Assembly: GCA_037903355.1 (NCBI GenBank)
Contig: JBAJFE010000026.1
Coordinates: 1,116,001-1,180,000 of the forward strand
DNA from: Trichuris trichiura
Taxonomy: Eukaryota > Nematoda > Enoplea > Trichinellida > Trichuridae
Reading direction: 5' to 3'
DNA: 64,000 nt
Shown here: one piece after another, positions 12,309-23,818 of the stretch
Position numbering within the stretch: the first letter of the stretch is position 1
How the letters are laid out: each line of letters opens with the position of its first letter
The notes under the pieces: model-generated
What the model saw: the letters and a program-made list of their open reading frames with translations, nothing else
What the model was told of the DNA's origin: nothing
Database searches by the model: none
Made by a program: the position numbers and the translations under genes

Positions 12309-12575
12309 TCATTGATGCCAATTGGCCGAGCAGGATTCTTCATTTTCCGGCGACGTTCGACATGTTGGCCATAGAAGGCACGAGTCTTGATCGTTGTAGC
12401 AAAGCATAAAGAGGGCCAGCAAAAACACAAAACTGCATATCACGCATGGTCGACGTTCGAAGAAGAAGCTGAGTAGATAGAAGAACATCAATAACACGTG
12501 ACTGAACATCATCGATGGATGGACCATTGGTTTAGGCATCAATAGCACCGGAATCAACCACTGCAAACAGTACAT
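12309..12575 (-). CDS. BLCAP: BLCAP (bladder cancer-associated protein homologue), small membrane protein
   Basis: A single-exon frame of 88 residues, against 87 in human BLCAP (family knowledge). It begins [16 protein letters not shown] and continues with [16 protein letters not shown] and then a second hydrophobic segment before a short cysteine-containing tail; these match the family's conserved amino end, ERKPC motif and two membrane segments. BLCAP is a very conserved animal protein of the endomembrane system with reported effects on growth and apoptosis; its biochemical activity is not established. An acceptor-like TTTTAAG near 12643 would place an intron in the 5' UTR and leave the coding part intronless. 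The gene lies on the strand opposite decayed copy C and ends about 130 bp from it. Confidence 0.93.
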   Translation of the reverse strand: MYCLQWLIPVLLMPKPMVHPSMMFSHVLLMFFYLLSFFFERRPCVICSFVFLLALFMLCYNDQDSCLLWPTCRTSPENEESCSANWHQ

Positions 12576-14837
12576 GGCGCTTACTACAATGAGAGAACGC
12601 TGTTGCTTCAAAGCAGTCGGCGCGGGGTGTTCCAAGAGCCTTAAAATGAAAAGGACGGAATGAACCTGAAAACTCTAATCAAAAAGGGTTTACTGTAATC
12701 TTAGATTTTACAAGTCTACAACTACGTAGAAAATGCTGGCGCAGTAGGCATTTCGAAACAATAAATTCAAAAATGGAAACGCGTAAGCGATGTTTGACCA
12801 CTGTTGACGATGCAATCGTCAAGAAATGCAAACGAAGAAAGAAGGCAGTATTCTTGAACTTGATTACTCTTTGTACCTGAGCATCAGACCTTCACTATAC
12901 AAACCTGATTATCATGATCTCCCTGTTGGTTCTACCACTGAGACTTGTAGTGCGCGTTGTATACGAACAAAGCGATCATACAGTTTGACAGCATTAAGAA
13001 TCACCCTACTTGGATCATAAGCACTCACGAGACAAAAACAACTGGAAATCTGACCTACGCGGAAAGTTATCTTCCAGTGAATTATAAAATACAGACATCA
13101 GTTTTGACTCTTCTTACTAAAACATATCAGAAGAATGTGGGATGGAAACAGTGTTGTCAACTCGATGACTAATACCCAATGAAATGGAATTCAGACAAAC
13201 AGCTTAAACACAAAGCATTTCGCAATAAGAAAAATAATTGTGCTGCCGCCCGGAAGCGCATAAGTCTTTAGAAAAATTATAAACTGAGAAAGCAAAGTAA
13301 AAAACTTTTATCCCAAAAATGTAAGGAACAGTTTAACCTCTACTTAGAGGCGCAGATTAAATTTGCAATTATGACATGCTTCGGAACAAGCCTTTGCAAA
13401 TTAAGGTTTGCGGTAGCTTTTTTAAATAGAAAAATTAGATCTTGTCTCCTAGGCGCTCCACTGTTATACTGTAGGTTTGCCGCCAATCCTGTTCAGTTTG
13501 CACCCGAGCCTACGAATAAAAATAGGACGCATATTTTGGTTTAGACTGACGTACAGGCAAAACAGGACGGTAGGCATGGTTGCGACAATGGTACCTGCAT
13601 TTTCTCACACGGTAGACAACATCCGAAGAATTTTTCACTTTCAACAACACGCTTGAAGCTTTGTGGCAGGTGGAATTTCGGAATATTATACCGAATTTCT
13701 AACATGACTAGTTTTCATTTTTGTTTCATTAGGTCAGCAGAAAACAAATGCGAAATGAAGCTGAACAGAGCAGTCACAGAAAAAGAAGAGAGAAATAAAA
13801 GTACGAAGCAAAAACTCGTAGCAAAAACGTCAAAGTGCAAAAATTATTATCTAAAATTAGTTTATCGGAAAATATCGCCATTTCTTTTGCAAGCTGAAAG
13901 TTGGGAGAATGGGAAATCACAGAGATTTAATGTCGACTGCGGAATGAGAATTCAAACGCAATATTTGGGTCTGTAGCAAAAAAGCCTTTTCTTGCTGGAA
14001 CAGCTGGATATTAATAACCCAAGTTAGAAGCGAACAAAACATCATAAAGTGATTAAAGCAATAAACATTTTGAAATATGTTTCATAAATACATTTGAAAT
14101 TACTTAAAGGCTTTGTTCACAGAATGTTCATCCACCTTTAGACATTGTCGACTCAGCGCTGAGCTAACGCAGCAAAGCCATCAATGCCCATATATAAGCT
14201 TCAAAGTAACATCTATTCCTCATTAAGCAAAAAAAGAGCTTTCGACTAATTTTTTATTTAGCAGTAGTAAAGCCTTATCTAAAACAGCGTTTGTTCGCCT
14301 ACGTTCTCTTACTACAGTTGGACCGAAGTTACCGTACAGTTCCACCGGTGAAAACTTCATTCAGCTGACACTTAGATTAACATGGCTAAGAGTAGGAATC
14401 TTTAACGCTTGCTATACAAATGATACGCCGAGAAAAGCGATGCATCTAATGCTTCAGAAAAATAAAAGTTCGGTTATTAATAATTCGCCCATTCATCTTT
14501 GCTTCTGAATGAAAGCGCAAAGGCATTGCCCAATGATCAACATTTGTAACCCACACAATAGAGCAAGCTGACCAAAGTTTAAAACACGCAAAAAACATTG
14601 AAGCCGTTTAAAGTTCTGTGCAAAAATAACTACTTAGCGAGCGTAAGAAAGTGAAAGTTACGAAATAGTCAACTCACTTTCTTCTCTAATATACGCAAAT
14701 TGTTGCATCTGCCGCGCAACGTCTTCGCCTCATCAATAAACTTTACTCAGTATTATCGAAAAGTACAGTACACCATGTGCACTTGAACATTAATTACTTA
14801 GTGGTGGTATACGGTTCTTAAATTCTTTGCTTAGGTC
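12576..14837. other. No confident gene
   Basis: About 2.2 kb with weak frames only. The longest is 13653-13976 (+), 107 codons, lysine-rich with four to five cysteines and no recognisable motif. The 5' UTR exon and promoter of BLCAP (-) and the promoter of ASNA1 (+) must lie in this interval. The ATG of ASNA1 follows a TTAG that could be a 5' UTR acceptor. Confidence 0.4.
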
Positions 14838-16177
14838 ATGGATCCAACTTTGAACAGCCTGATTGAACGTAAGTCGCTTCAGTGGATATTTGTTGGTGGA
14901 AAAGGTGGGGTAGGCAAAACAACTTGCAGGTGGGCTTTCTTCTTTGAGTATTCATCTAACGCCTACGTTGCAGTTGTTCTCTGGCGGCTCAACTAACAAA
15001 GACGCGTGAAAGCGTGCTAATCGTCTCCACCGATCCCGCTCACAATGTATCGGATGCATTTAACCAAAAGTTCACAAAATCACCGACTTTAGTGGAAGGT
15101 TTCTCCAATCTTTACGCCATGGTCTGCTTTGCGCGCTAGATCGAATGATCGTTTGAAATTTGTTTTTCTAAATTAGGAAATTGACCCTGTTATCGAAACG
15201 TCAACATGGTCGGACGACTGCCTTGATGAGCCCAGTATGCTATTGAATATTTTGTGTTTGCTCGCGCCTGCAGCGTATTTGCCCATTTCAGATGCAATGG
15301 AAATAGGAAAGAGCTTCATATACGACATGGCCAATTCAATTCCCGGCATAGACGAAGCTATGAGTTTTGCCGAAGTGCTTAAGTATAAGCTTTTCCTTTA
15401 TTGTAGCTTTCGTCTGCTGAAACTTATCCTTTAGGCTTATAGGCGACATGAACTTTGACGTAGTAATCTTTGATACTGCGCCGACGGGTCACACGCTTCG
15501 ACTGTTGTCTTTGCCTAAAGTTATAGAGAAAGGTTTCTCGCGTTTGATTAGATTTAGGGGCGTTTTGGCCCCACTTATGAAGCAGGTCGTCGTAGAACAA
15601 GCATCGCTGAAATGCATTTGTAAAAAATGCCATTCCTTTACAGTTTGGCCCCATGTTTGGAATTTCGGACAATGAAGAGGCGGCAACGATGAAAAAAATC
15701 GAGGGTATATATCCCGTCATTCAGGAAATCAATAAGCAGTTCAAAAATCCGGTAAGATTACGTCGCAAGTTTATATGAATGCCATTGCTGAACTTCTTAG
15801 GCGAAAACAACCTTTGTGTGCGTTTGCATTGCCGAATTTTTATCGTTGTATGAAACTGAACGTCTTGTGCAAGACTTAGCTAAGCTTGAAATGGATACGC
15901 AGAATATTCTCGTCAACCAGCTATTGTTTCCGGACACTGACGATAAAAATCCGTGCAAGATGTGCTTAGCAAGGCATGGAATTCAATCGAAGTATTTAGC
16001 ACAGGTCAGTGTATTAGTATAATTTATTTTTTTAAAGTTATTCGCGCGCTGCTTCAGATTCAGGACCTTTACGAAGACTTTCATATCGTTCTACTACCTC
16101 TGTTAGACCACGAGGTTCGCGGGACCGAGGAAATCAAAAAGTTTTCGCAATATCTTTCAACTCCATACGAGCCCTAA
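14838..16177 (+). CDS. ASNA1: ASNA1/GET3 (TRC40) ATPase for tail-anchored protein targeting
   Basis: Eight exons join in phase: 14838-14929, 14974-15121, 15177-15234, 15292-15382, 15435-15585, 15644-15751, 15801-16004, 16058-16177; 323 residues, close to the family's usual 330-350. Exon 1 carries the deviant Walker A loop [12 protein letters not shown], exon 2 the switch [11 protein letters not shown], exon 5 the switch [14 protein letters not shown], and exon 7 the zinc-binding CxxC (NPCKMC) that forms the dimer. The protein is a cytosolic homodimer that takes tail-anchored membrane proteins from the BAG6/SGT2-type complex and hands them to the ER receptor (GET1/GET2). The intron at 15235-15291 is 57 nt and has no stop in frame, so retention would insert 19 residues. 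The donor after exon 2 (GTCTGC) is weak. It converges on RPP38. Confidence 0.97.
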
Positions 16178-16562
16178 ACCATCATTCCACTTGCTTCGAA
16201 ACGCCAACTTAAAGTGCTCCTTTAGTTACAAGAAAGAACAGTTTTATCCTTCGTTTACTAGGCTAAAATTCGATTCTCGCTATTCCGTTGCACTTCCAGT
16301 GCAATCACTACGTTAGTGCTTAACAGCTTTCAATCACCTTCTTGAATGTTCAAACGGCTCAGTTTTTTCTCAGATGTCTAAGCTGGATGCTATTTTCGTT
16401 GTTCTTCTTCTTCCTGGCGAAACCGGTTTTTAAATAAAACGAAAATAACTTACGAAAAATCATTTTCATCCTAAACAGTTTGACTGTAGCATTGCTTAAC
16501 AGCTTGGCTTTGCGGTCTAGCCGACCACAAATGACATGCTCCAGGAGTACGTTGTGTAGTAT
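16178..16562. other. Convergent intergenic region (ASNA1 / RPP38)
   Basis: 385 bp between the two stop codons, holding both 3' UTRs. AATAAA at 16432-16437 on the plus strand is a candidate polyadenylation signal for ASNA1. Confidence 0.5.
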
Positions 16563-17192
16563 TTATTGTTGCTTTTTTGTCCCCTTAACTTTGCGTTCAG
16601 TTCTAAAACGTATGCATACCGGAGGTACGTAACAAAACTTTCCTGACGCGTCAAGCTGCCTAATTGAAACAGACGGTAGGGACGATTTCAAGGAACTAAC
16701 GAAACCTTCAAATGCGTTGTGAAAAGAAGTGCGAACGCCAAAGGCTGCCAAAGAATGAAAACCTAACCTGCGGGCAATTAAACAGTTTAAATTTCGTACT
16801 GTAGCGAAATGGACAGACTTGCCTATTGCAAGCGAAGCAATGGCTTCACGAACACCGGATGGTTTCAACAATCCTCGATCGAATACTACAACGCAAAGGT
16901 TATCCCGCTCAAGCTCTCGGAGAACATGATTTGCCCCAAGGACAAAGCTAGTCTTCGCAATTGAACAAGTATGTTCATCACAGGCAGCTTAAACGAAAAA
17001 AATATATTAATCTACGCGTGGCAAAAAGCGCAATCTGAAGAGCGCTAACAACTCACAAGATTTTGCCTTTCTCTTGGCGAAAGGGCTAAGTACAGAGGCG
17101 ACTTGATCCGCTAGCGCAGTTCCCATTTCGCTATCGACATCAGGCCATACGTAGTCCCATGGCGGTTTCAGGCGCAGTCTGGGAAATGCCAT
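16563..17192 (-). CDS. RPP38: RPP38-like ribonuclease P/MRP subunit (L7Ae fold)
   Basis: Two exons, 17192-17057 and 16987-16563, give 186 residues from the ATG that opens MAFPRLRLKPPWDYVW. The second exon holds an L7Ae/L30e domain: LGANHVLRELERDN, then VVVFDRGLLKP, a central helix and strand, and ARRLGFHSLAAFGV. These positions match human RPP38 (I-G-x-N-x-V-T-R-x-L-E, LVLVCKSVKP, APVIGLKCVLALAF; family knowledge). RPP38 binds a kink-turn in RNase P and RNase MRP RNAs and takes part in tRNA and rRNA processing in the nucleus. The protein is shorter than the human one (283) because the amino part and basic tail are short; a lysine-rich end (RKVKGTKKQQ) remains. An upstream in-frame extension exists, so the start is uncertain. 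Confidence 0.85.
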
Positions 17193-18481
17193 AAATTTGA
17201 CGGGTTTCAAAAAACAGCCGATTAAACGCTTCCTTCCTGAAGAGCAGATAGGTTTCAGCAAGATTACAAAAACGACGCAAGCTGAGCGCGGCAAACGAAA
17301 GTTGGGCAGCCAAAGTTAAACGCAAAAAGCTTTAAATGATATTCAAGTTCGTTCTTTTGTAACTTTTTTAGCTTTAGTAGAATTCAGGTACGAGTTCCTT
17401 TAATTGCCTTTCATTTTTAAAAAGTGAGCCTTAGACTTCGGCTGCATAAAAGACGGTTATGAGAGAAGTGAATATAATCGTACGAAATGCAGTTTGCTTA
17501 GGCAGCTCTTATCTATTTACGCTGGCAACTGATAATAGATTGTGCGACAGATCTCATGTTTTCACTTCAAACAAAACTTACTAGCTGGAATTTCTGCAAG
17601 TGACGACGGGCTTCATTTCTTTTTTAAAATTGTTCTCTGATTACCTAATGCGTATTGCTTATTGGCTAGTCGAAGCAGCGCAGATTTATTTCCGGAGAGA
17701 AGCTATGGACACTTTCCGTTGTCAACTTGTGGCAATGACTAAGTGACGCTCACTTGGGTTTTAGCATATCGTTTACAGTCATAGAATATTGAATGACCGT
17801 CTAGACTGCACTTTTGTCAATAATAGAACTGCCGGGTCGATTGGCCAGGCTATTGCATCATTTTAGGAAGAGTTTTGAATAAATGTTCAGTTTTTTTACT
17901 TCCGCGACGACTTGAAACCGTTCGGGAATTCTATGTTTAATCTGAAAAATGCGTAGTTTTTTAAAACTTCTTTTATCCCACCTTTAGGCGGTCAATTCGA
18001 GTATCAGGTCGTCTTCGCAAGGATTAATGTTTCAACTTGCAAATCCCAACGACAGAGATGTATCTAGCCAAATGTAGTATAGAGGAAGTATTTGACAGTT
18101 TGATGCTCAAGTCGGCGAGACGAGATGACGCGTTAATATTACACCAGTCCTATTAGCATAATTCAATAAGCGCGGGATTATAATTAAGAAATGGAACGCT
18201 GACATTTTTGTACGGCCCAACATTTACTTAATTAAAGAAAGAGTATCATAGTGCGCTAACAGACGGTTAACTTGTACCGACACTAAAGAAATTAGTTTTG
18301 AAAATTCAATGGGCCTCCGCTGTTGGATTCAAGCAGCAATTTCTTTTCGTAAAGTTTCTGCTTAACAATCAAATTTCGCAGATGAATAAATTCTGTCAAT
18401 TTGAGCTTCCTTATCATCGCCTTGTCTAAAAAAAGCATAATTTTAAGGAGAGAACAAAGGAGGGCGTCTCTGTTTCGTATA
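17193..18481. other. No recognisable gene
   Basis: 1.3 kb without a recognised exon. The minus-strand frame continues a further 50 codons upstream of the chosen RPP38 start (MRLTLAAQLS region in another frame) and could belong to a 5' exon, but no motif supports it. Confidence 0.35.
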
Positions 18482-18962
18482 CTAACCCAAGGCAGTCCAG
18501 CATGTCTTAAATTTGCAGACTCCTCGCTGCCTGCAATGCGCATCTTTATCGCAACTTCCTTCTAATGGATATGCAGTTGTACATTTGCCATGATGGCATA
18601 ACTGCTGTCCAGGGCAGTCGTAATGATTGTGACATGTGCTCCGAGAGTTTGTTAACAGATTGCGACCATATATGACATTATCCGTCGTTTGGTTCCAACG
18701 TCCTCTGCCGGCCGGGCGTAGGCATACCCCAAAACGACATACCTGATTGCTCACGCAATCTAACTGCGTTGTACAGTATGTATGCGATGGAGCGGCGGGA
18801 ACGCATTTGCCGCCGTAGCATAATGTGATGCCTGCGCATTGCTTATGCTCCGTGCACACTGCAAATAGCCTAAAAAAGATGATCGCAATATCCGGTCAAC
18901 TTACCTTCAGCCGCGACGAGCTGAACAAGCGGCACAAGGATCGGCAATGCTGAGAACCACAT
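18482..18962 (-). CDS. Small secreted protein with four CX5CX5CX4C repeats
   Basis: Two exons, 18962-18905 and 18858-18482, join in phase to give 144 residues. Exon 1 is a complete signal peptide (MWFSALPILVPLVQLVAAE); the acceptor CTATTTGCAG then fixes the frame. The rest contains four repeats of exactly C-x5-C-x5-C-x4-C: CTEHKQC... , CTTQLDC... , CHNHYDC... and CDKDAHC... . The linker between repeats two and three is longer and has an N-Q-T glycosylation site. The final C is six residues before the stop. The spacing resembles the cysteine boxes of EB-type and dickkopf amino-terminal modules, but I do not recognise a named family. Likely an extracellular binding or defence protein; this is inference. 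Confidence 0.8.
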
Positions 18963-21021
18963 TTGAAACACTTGTTCGTCAAAGTGGGCGACTCAAACAT
19001 AGGAGGAGGAGGAGAAGGGGATTTCTGGGTCGCAAAGAGGTCGCCTTACGTATTCTCCCACAAGTTGCTTTCGGCATGCATGACAATAGCGGTCGCTCAG
19101 GGTTTCGCGTGATGAATCGATGCGGCCGAAAGTAACGAAGCAGCCTGGTTTTCCCATAAAAGAAATAGTGCCATCCGACGCGGTGGTTGAACAAGAAATT
19201 TCGCCAAGTAAACAAAATTGCCATTGCGTAACGAACGAGACGCCAAATTGGAAAAGCCTTTGGCCGTACGATCAACGAGTATGAGGAAAAGAAAATCCGG
19301 TAGACAAGACAAATCGCAGCAGGTTCCCTCATTGCCGCTCTATTCGACAGTGCAACATCGTTCCTTTTGAGCTCAAAATGCCAGGAAAAATGAAAATCGC
19401 TCATAGGGTCCTGTTGCGCAACTGGGTCAGCTGTCAGGACAGAACGAATGTCAATTGTCTATACAGTGATGATACTCTTTGGCGGGAAGGGTTTCCCGCT
19501 TTCCCAGTATGCTAAATAAACTTAGTAGATGTTCATTGATCTTTTTAATGTCTCTCAAAAAAGGAATCGAAGGCAAGCAGACCGTATAGAAGAGACCTGC
19601 CCTAAAACGATGATAAGTAGTTTAGACCAGCGCTTGCATACCGAAAACACAAGTATAGAATTGTACTAACACATATAGTTTATTTTCCCTGTTAGCTATG
19701 TCCCCTAAGAAATAGTAATTTTCTTTCTTCTGAATTAATGCTATTCAGAAAAAGGAACCCGCCATTACTGCCAACAAAGATTGAGAATACGTCAAAAGCA
19801 CATTGGTCAAACAAACTGGTAAAATGTTGTTGCATAGTTGTCAGCGGGAAAACGTTTTATGTTCTTGAAATTTGAGCTGTCCAACCTTTCCGGATGAATT
19901 TATTTCAACGAAGTGCCGTAGATGACAGTTGTTCACTTCAGTTGGCAAAGAATGAACCTGCAATTGGCATACAAGACGAGAGAACCGATTTTGAAAGAAA
20001 ATGTGAAGCTACAACTGTCGCTGCGGCACGTCGCAATGCATTACGAGAACATGGAGCTGCCTTTGGTGATAATTGTCGAAGATAGGAACGTTTAGATAAT
20101 ACGGTGACGTTGCAACATCCGTTTTCGTAATTCGAACGGCAATTCGAGGAGAAAAAAATTCTTTCCAAAGAATCCGCGCCAACGTGACAATGTACTCTCG
20201 CCGGCGGGACAATGACGGACTGCTTCAATGCCTTTGTGTAAGTGCTGCTTCCGGCGGCGCGTTCACTTCGCGCCATTAAAAACGCACTTTTAGCTTTTAA
20301 TATTTTTTCCTTGCCAATCGATTGTTGGTCGGCCGGTCGAAAATGCCAAAGTCGGCGGACGTTCTGCAACATTTCTATGGCCCCAACAATGCGATCAATC
20401 ATTGCGTCGTCAAATTCATTCCATTCTTTCCATTATCCCTCAATGACAACCGATCTGCTGCCAGACGGCGGATCTTATGAACTTTTTAAGTATGCGCCAA
20501 AAAATTGCCTAATTACTCATCCTCAGAGAGTCGTTCGTTCTGCAAACAGTCGAACAGAACCGACGGAGAAGCTTCTCCACCAGCAAAGGAATTCAAGGAA
20601 AAAAGGTTGCTCTCAGCTGGCTCAACATACAACTTTCGACGTTCGAAAATGGGCAACTTTCAGCCCATCGGTCGCATAAAGCTTTTGACATGTCGGTGAG
20701 TGATCTCTTGATGCGCCTGATGAGAGGGGGGTTGGGCGCAGGTTGGAAGGCGAAAAGAGAGGTAACGTTTACGCGAGGAAAAAAACCTGAATAAATCATC
20801 AGTTAATTTTCAGGCACGCCATTGGAGGGCGAAAGAATAATGGTTAACCCGCGTAATGATAAGAAAAAGAAAAGCCGAAATAACCAACACGTTGACAGAT
20901 TCTTTACTCGAGTCTGCCTCCACTATGGGACCCTTTTTTTTTGAAGATCATTGGTGCACCTACGAAAACGGAAAGAGGGAAAGAAAGGGAGAGAAAAGGA
21001 GCGTTTGAAAGCACGGTTATT
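18963..21021. other. Unassigned stretch with coding-like frames on both strands
   Basis: Open frames are frequent but conflict. On the minus strand 19404-18979 is open for 141 codons from an ATG. On the plus strand 19938-20094 reads as a plausible exon (LQLSLRHVAMHYENMELPL), and 20242-20679 is open for 145 codons opposite a 154-codon minus frame (20402-19938). No motif decides between them. A gene of unknown function probably lies here, but I cannot give its exons. Confidence 0.3.
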
Positions 21022-23818
21022 TCACAAGCAGATGGACATACGCTCAGCTCGTCTCAGAAGGGCCGTCAAGTTGACAGGTCTTGAATAGTTGAATTCCATT
21101 AGCTTTAACAGTTCTTCGTTGCTCTTTTTCGCTTTGCTATCCAAGAAGGTCCATAGAGCTAGCGTTTGCAAGTAGTACGGGTGATCCAGACCGAAACAAA
21201 TTTCAAAAATGCGCATAGCCTCGTAGGCGTAGCGAACCGCCTCTTCCCGTTTGTTGCGTACGATCAAGCTACGGACAATATGCAACAGCTGAAATCCAAT
21301 ATGCCGATCGGCCGCGGGAAGGCACCTGAAGACAATAAAAAACTATTTTGCTCAACTGAGCCTATACACTCGGGTGACGTGTACTTTTTGTAGTTGTTGT
21401 AAACACTTTTCTGCAACTCCAAATTGGTCATCTCCTGCTCCAAACCACCGTTGATTTGCAAGTAAGAAGTGAGTAAACGACAAAAGTAGATGTTCTCTTT
21501 GTGCAAAAGTTTTTCGGCTTTTTCAAGGTATATTCGAAGACGCTCCTTCGAGTCGGCCTCGTCGGACGGCTGAAAAGTGGACGGCAGAGCTTTCATGAAA
21601 CTTTGCGCCTCGATTATAAGCTCCTCCGGGATTCTTGTATCGCACATTGGACAGCGCAGCTTTTTTGGCGGAACCATTGTCTCCGTAATTATTATGGGTT
21701 CCGAGCAGGCACGATTGGCGCATCGGATAGCCGTCAAACGATCATCGTCCGAACTGAGACAACGTTCGCATTTGCACCAAAAGTACCATTTCTCCTGTAA
21801 TTCTTTTCTACGCTGATACTTTGATCTTCCCACGTCTATATAAGCAATGCGAGCCTTCCTTGGATCGCCGGCATCGATCCCGTGAACCAACGGACGTAAA
21901 ATAGCTTTGAAGCCATCGAATACCATGGTAACGTTCGGCCGACAACTGTGGTCATACTTAGATATGCCTTTAAGGTAACGAAAATACTATTTATAATGTG
22001 GTAAATCTAATGTGCTTATATATATATGAAACGCAGCGACATTCATGCAAAAAAAATTTATTTAAAGAACGCTGAAGCGAGTGCCTTTGGCTAAAAAAAC
22101 TTTAAACCCATTATTACAGCTAAGTGCAGCTATACGTTCAGATTATCAGGAGCAACTTTTTGTCGCAGCGTTTAATGCACTGCGGAACGAGTCGCCTTGG
22201 AGAGAGGAAAAAAATTTATAGACGACCAAAACGAAGCGAATGAGGGAAAATGCCACTGCTTGTCGGCGATGGGATCAACCGCCGCAGACGAAGTCGCTTT
22301 CATCTGAGCGCTGATCGATCAGTCTCACTTTCCAACACAATCACTCACAAAAGCAGCTAAGCATAATTCTTATCAACGGATGGACATACAAAGATAAGGA
22401 GCTGTTATTGAAGATGGCATAAAGGCAAAATGTCTAATTGCTGTGTATAACTGACGAGGTGCAAAAGGCTAAGCCAAGATGCAATCTGCCTACACCCAAG
22501 CTGACCTGCTAATAGCCGAAATGGCACCAGCTAAGCCGATTTGTAAATCAATCTTATTAAAAGCTCGTCCGAATTTACGACTCCTCCATTTATCGACAGT
22601 TGAAGTGTATACCTTCTTTTCTCGCGCGTATCAGCGGCGATTCCGGATTTTGAAACACCAACCAACTTAGCTAACGTGCGGTGGGTCAGTCGTTGGCTCC
22701 CTAAGCGGTCTACTGCATATCATTTCTTGAAAGATGATATTTTATCAAAAAATGATTAATCTCGCAAACATATCCAGTCGCGACCTGACAAGCCATGCTA
22801 GCCTTATGTGTAGCTGGAAATAATGAGCCGCGTATAAAAATATGGGGCACCAAAGAGACTTCCCCGAAGTTTGCTACTTCTTATAGCGCTACGTTGTCCC
22901 TATAGGCAGCCATCAGAAGGCTTCATTATATAACAATCAACTGTTAAGTAATTGAACGCGGATGCTTTTCAAAAATCAATTATGCTCGTCTGCCAAGGGA
23001 ATGCATGAATATTAATACGTTCGCTTCGACGGCTAAAGTCGGCGTCTCTCGAAATGACTTTTCCATAAAGCGAATAGTGGACGTTGGCTGCCTGGAACGG
23101 ATAGCAAAATTTTGAGACAACATGACGATGGATCAATGTTGCCATCGCGCAAGCCGCTTATCGGTCGAAAACTCGGAAATGGCTGACCTCACGGCGACTA
23201 AAACTACTGAATGCCCTTTTTCGGTATTAATGGGGTTTGTTGAAAAAAGAATGAAGAACACTTACCAAGATCAAGAGCCATGCCAACCTCGGTGCCAAGA
23301 TTGGTGTGAACGCTATGACTGTTTATCCAACTTTTACAGCATATAATAAAGAATTCTTCCTTATCGGGCATTTTGTCGCCCATATATTTCTGCGCCTTCA
23401 AATAAATGAGCTCAAAGTGCTTCATCTTCTCCTCCGTCTCTCTAATCTCCTGCGCATGATCCATAAGGTCTGAAAATGATCGCTCTTTTTCCCATGAATG
23501 TATGTCTCCGTTTTCGGCTATAAAACGCAGTTTGTCGCATATCCTTCCCAAGAAAAGAACTTCCGTGACGGGTAGATGAGGGAAAACGGTTTGTAGCCGA
23601 TGGCACTCTTGCTTATGATGGTCTTTCCAGCTGGCTTTTTGGCACATCTTGTCGCAATAGCGGTACCAATGGCAGCCACCACAAACAAGCAACTTTTTGC
23701 CTTTTAATCGAGGCTCCTGCAGGCAGTATGCGCAATACTGCTCTACTTGATGGTTCAGCAATATGTAAACAAAAGGATGGTCAAATATCTTCACTTGAAT
23801 ACTTAAGTCGAGGCTCAT
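21022..23818 (-). CDS. SMYD-type SET/MYND protein (possible lysine methyltransferase)
   Basis: Three exons, 23818-23266, 21967-21385 and 21325-21022, give 479 residues, within the SMYD range. A MYND zinc finger lies at residues 29-72 (C29, C32, C46, C49, C55, C59, H68, C72). The split-SET core follows: an EVGMALDLG strand, then YDHSCRPNV at 189-197, IAYID and the post-SET cysteines CKCERC, plus a CPMC pair. The carboxyl third is helical (TPR-like), as in SMYD1-3. SMYD proteins methylate histones or other proteins using SAM. Two oddities: the usual N of NHSC is D190, and the amino-terminal G-x-G-L SAM-binding stretch is missing, the frame opening only eight or so residues before the I-F-x-x-P-F-V strand. 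An AAG acceptor just inside the start (about 23804) may mean an upstream exon was missed. Intron 1 is 1.3 kb. Confidence 0.85.

Noticed and set aside
15235..15291. 19-residue insertion in ASNA1 between EP and NAMEIG
   Set aside because: It has perfect GT and TTTCAG ends and no family counterpart, so it is an intron.
19938..20094. RAD9-type clamp similarity of the LQLSLRHVAMHYENMELPL exon
   Set aside because: The resemblance is a generic strand pattern; no other clamp motif was found nearby.
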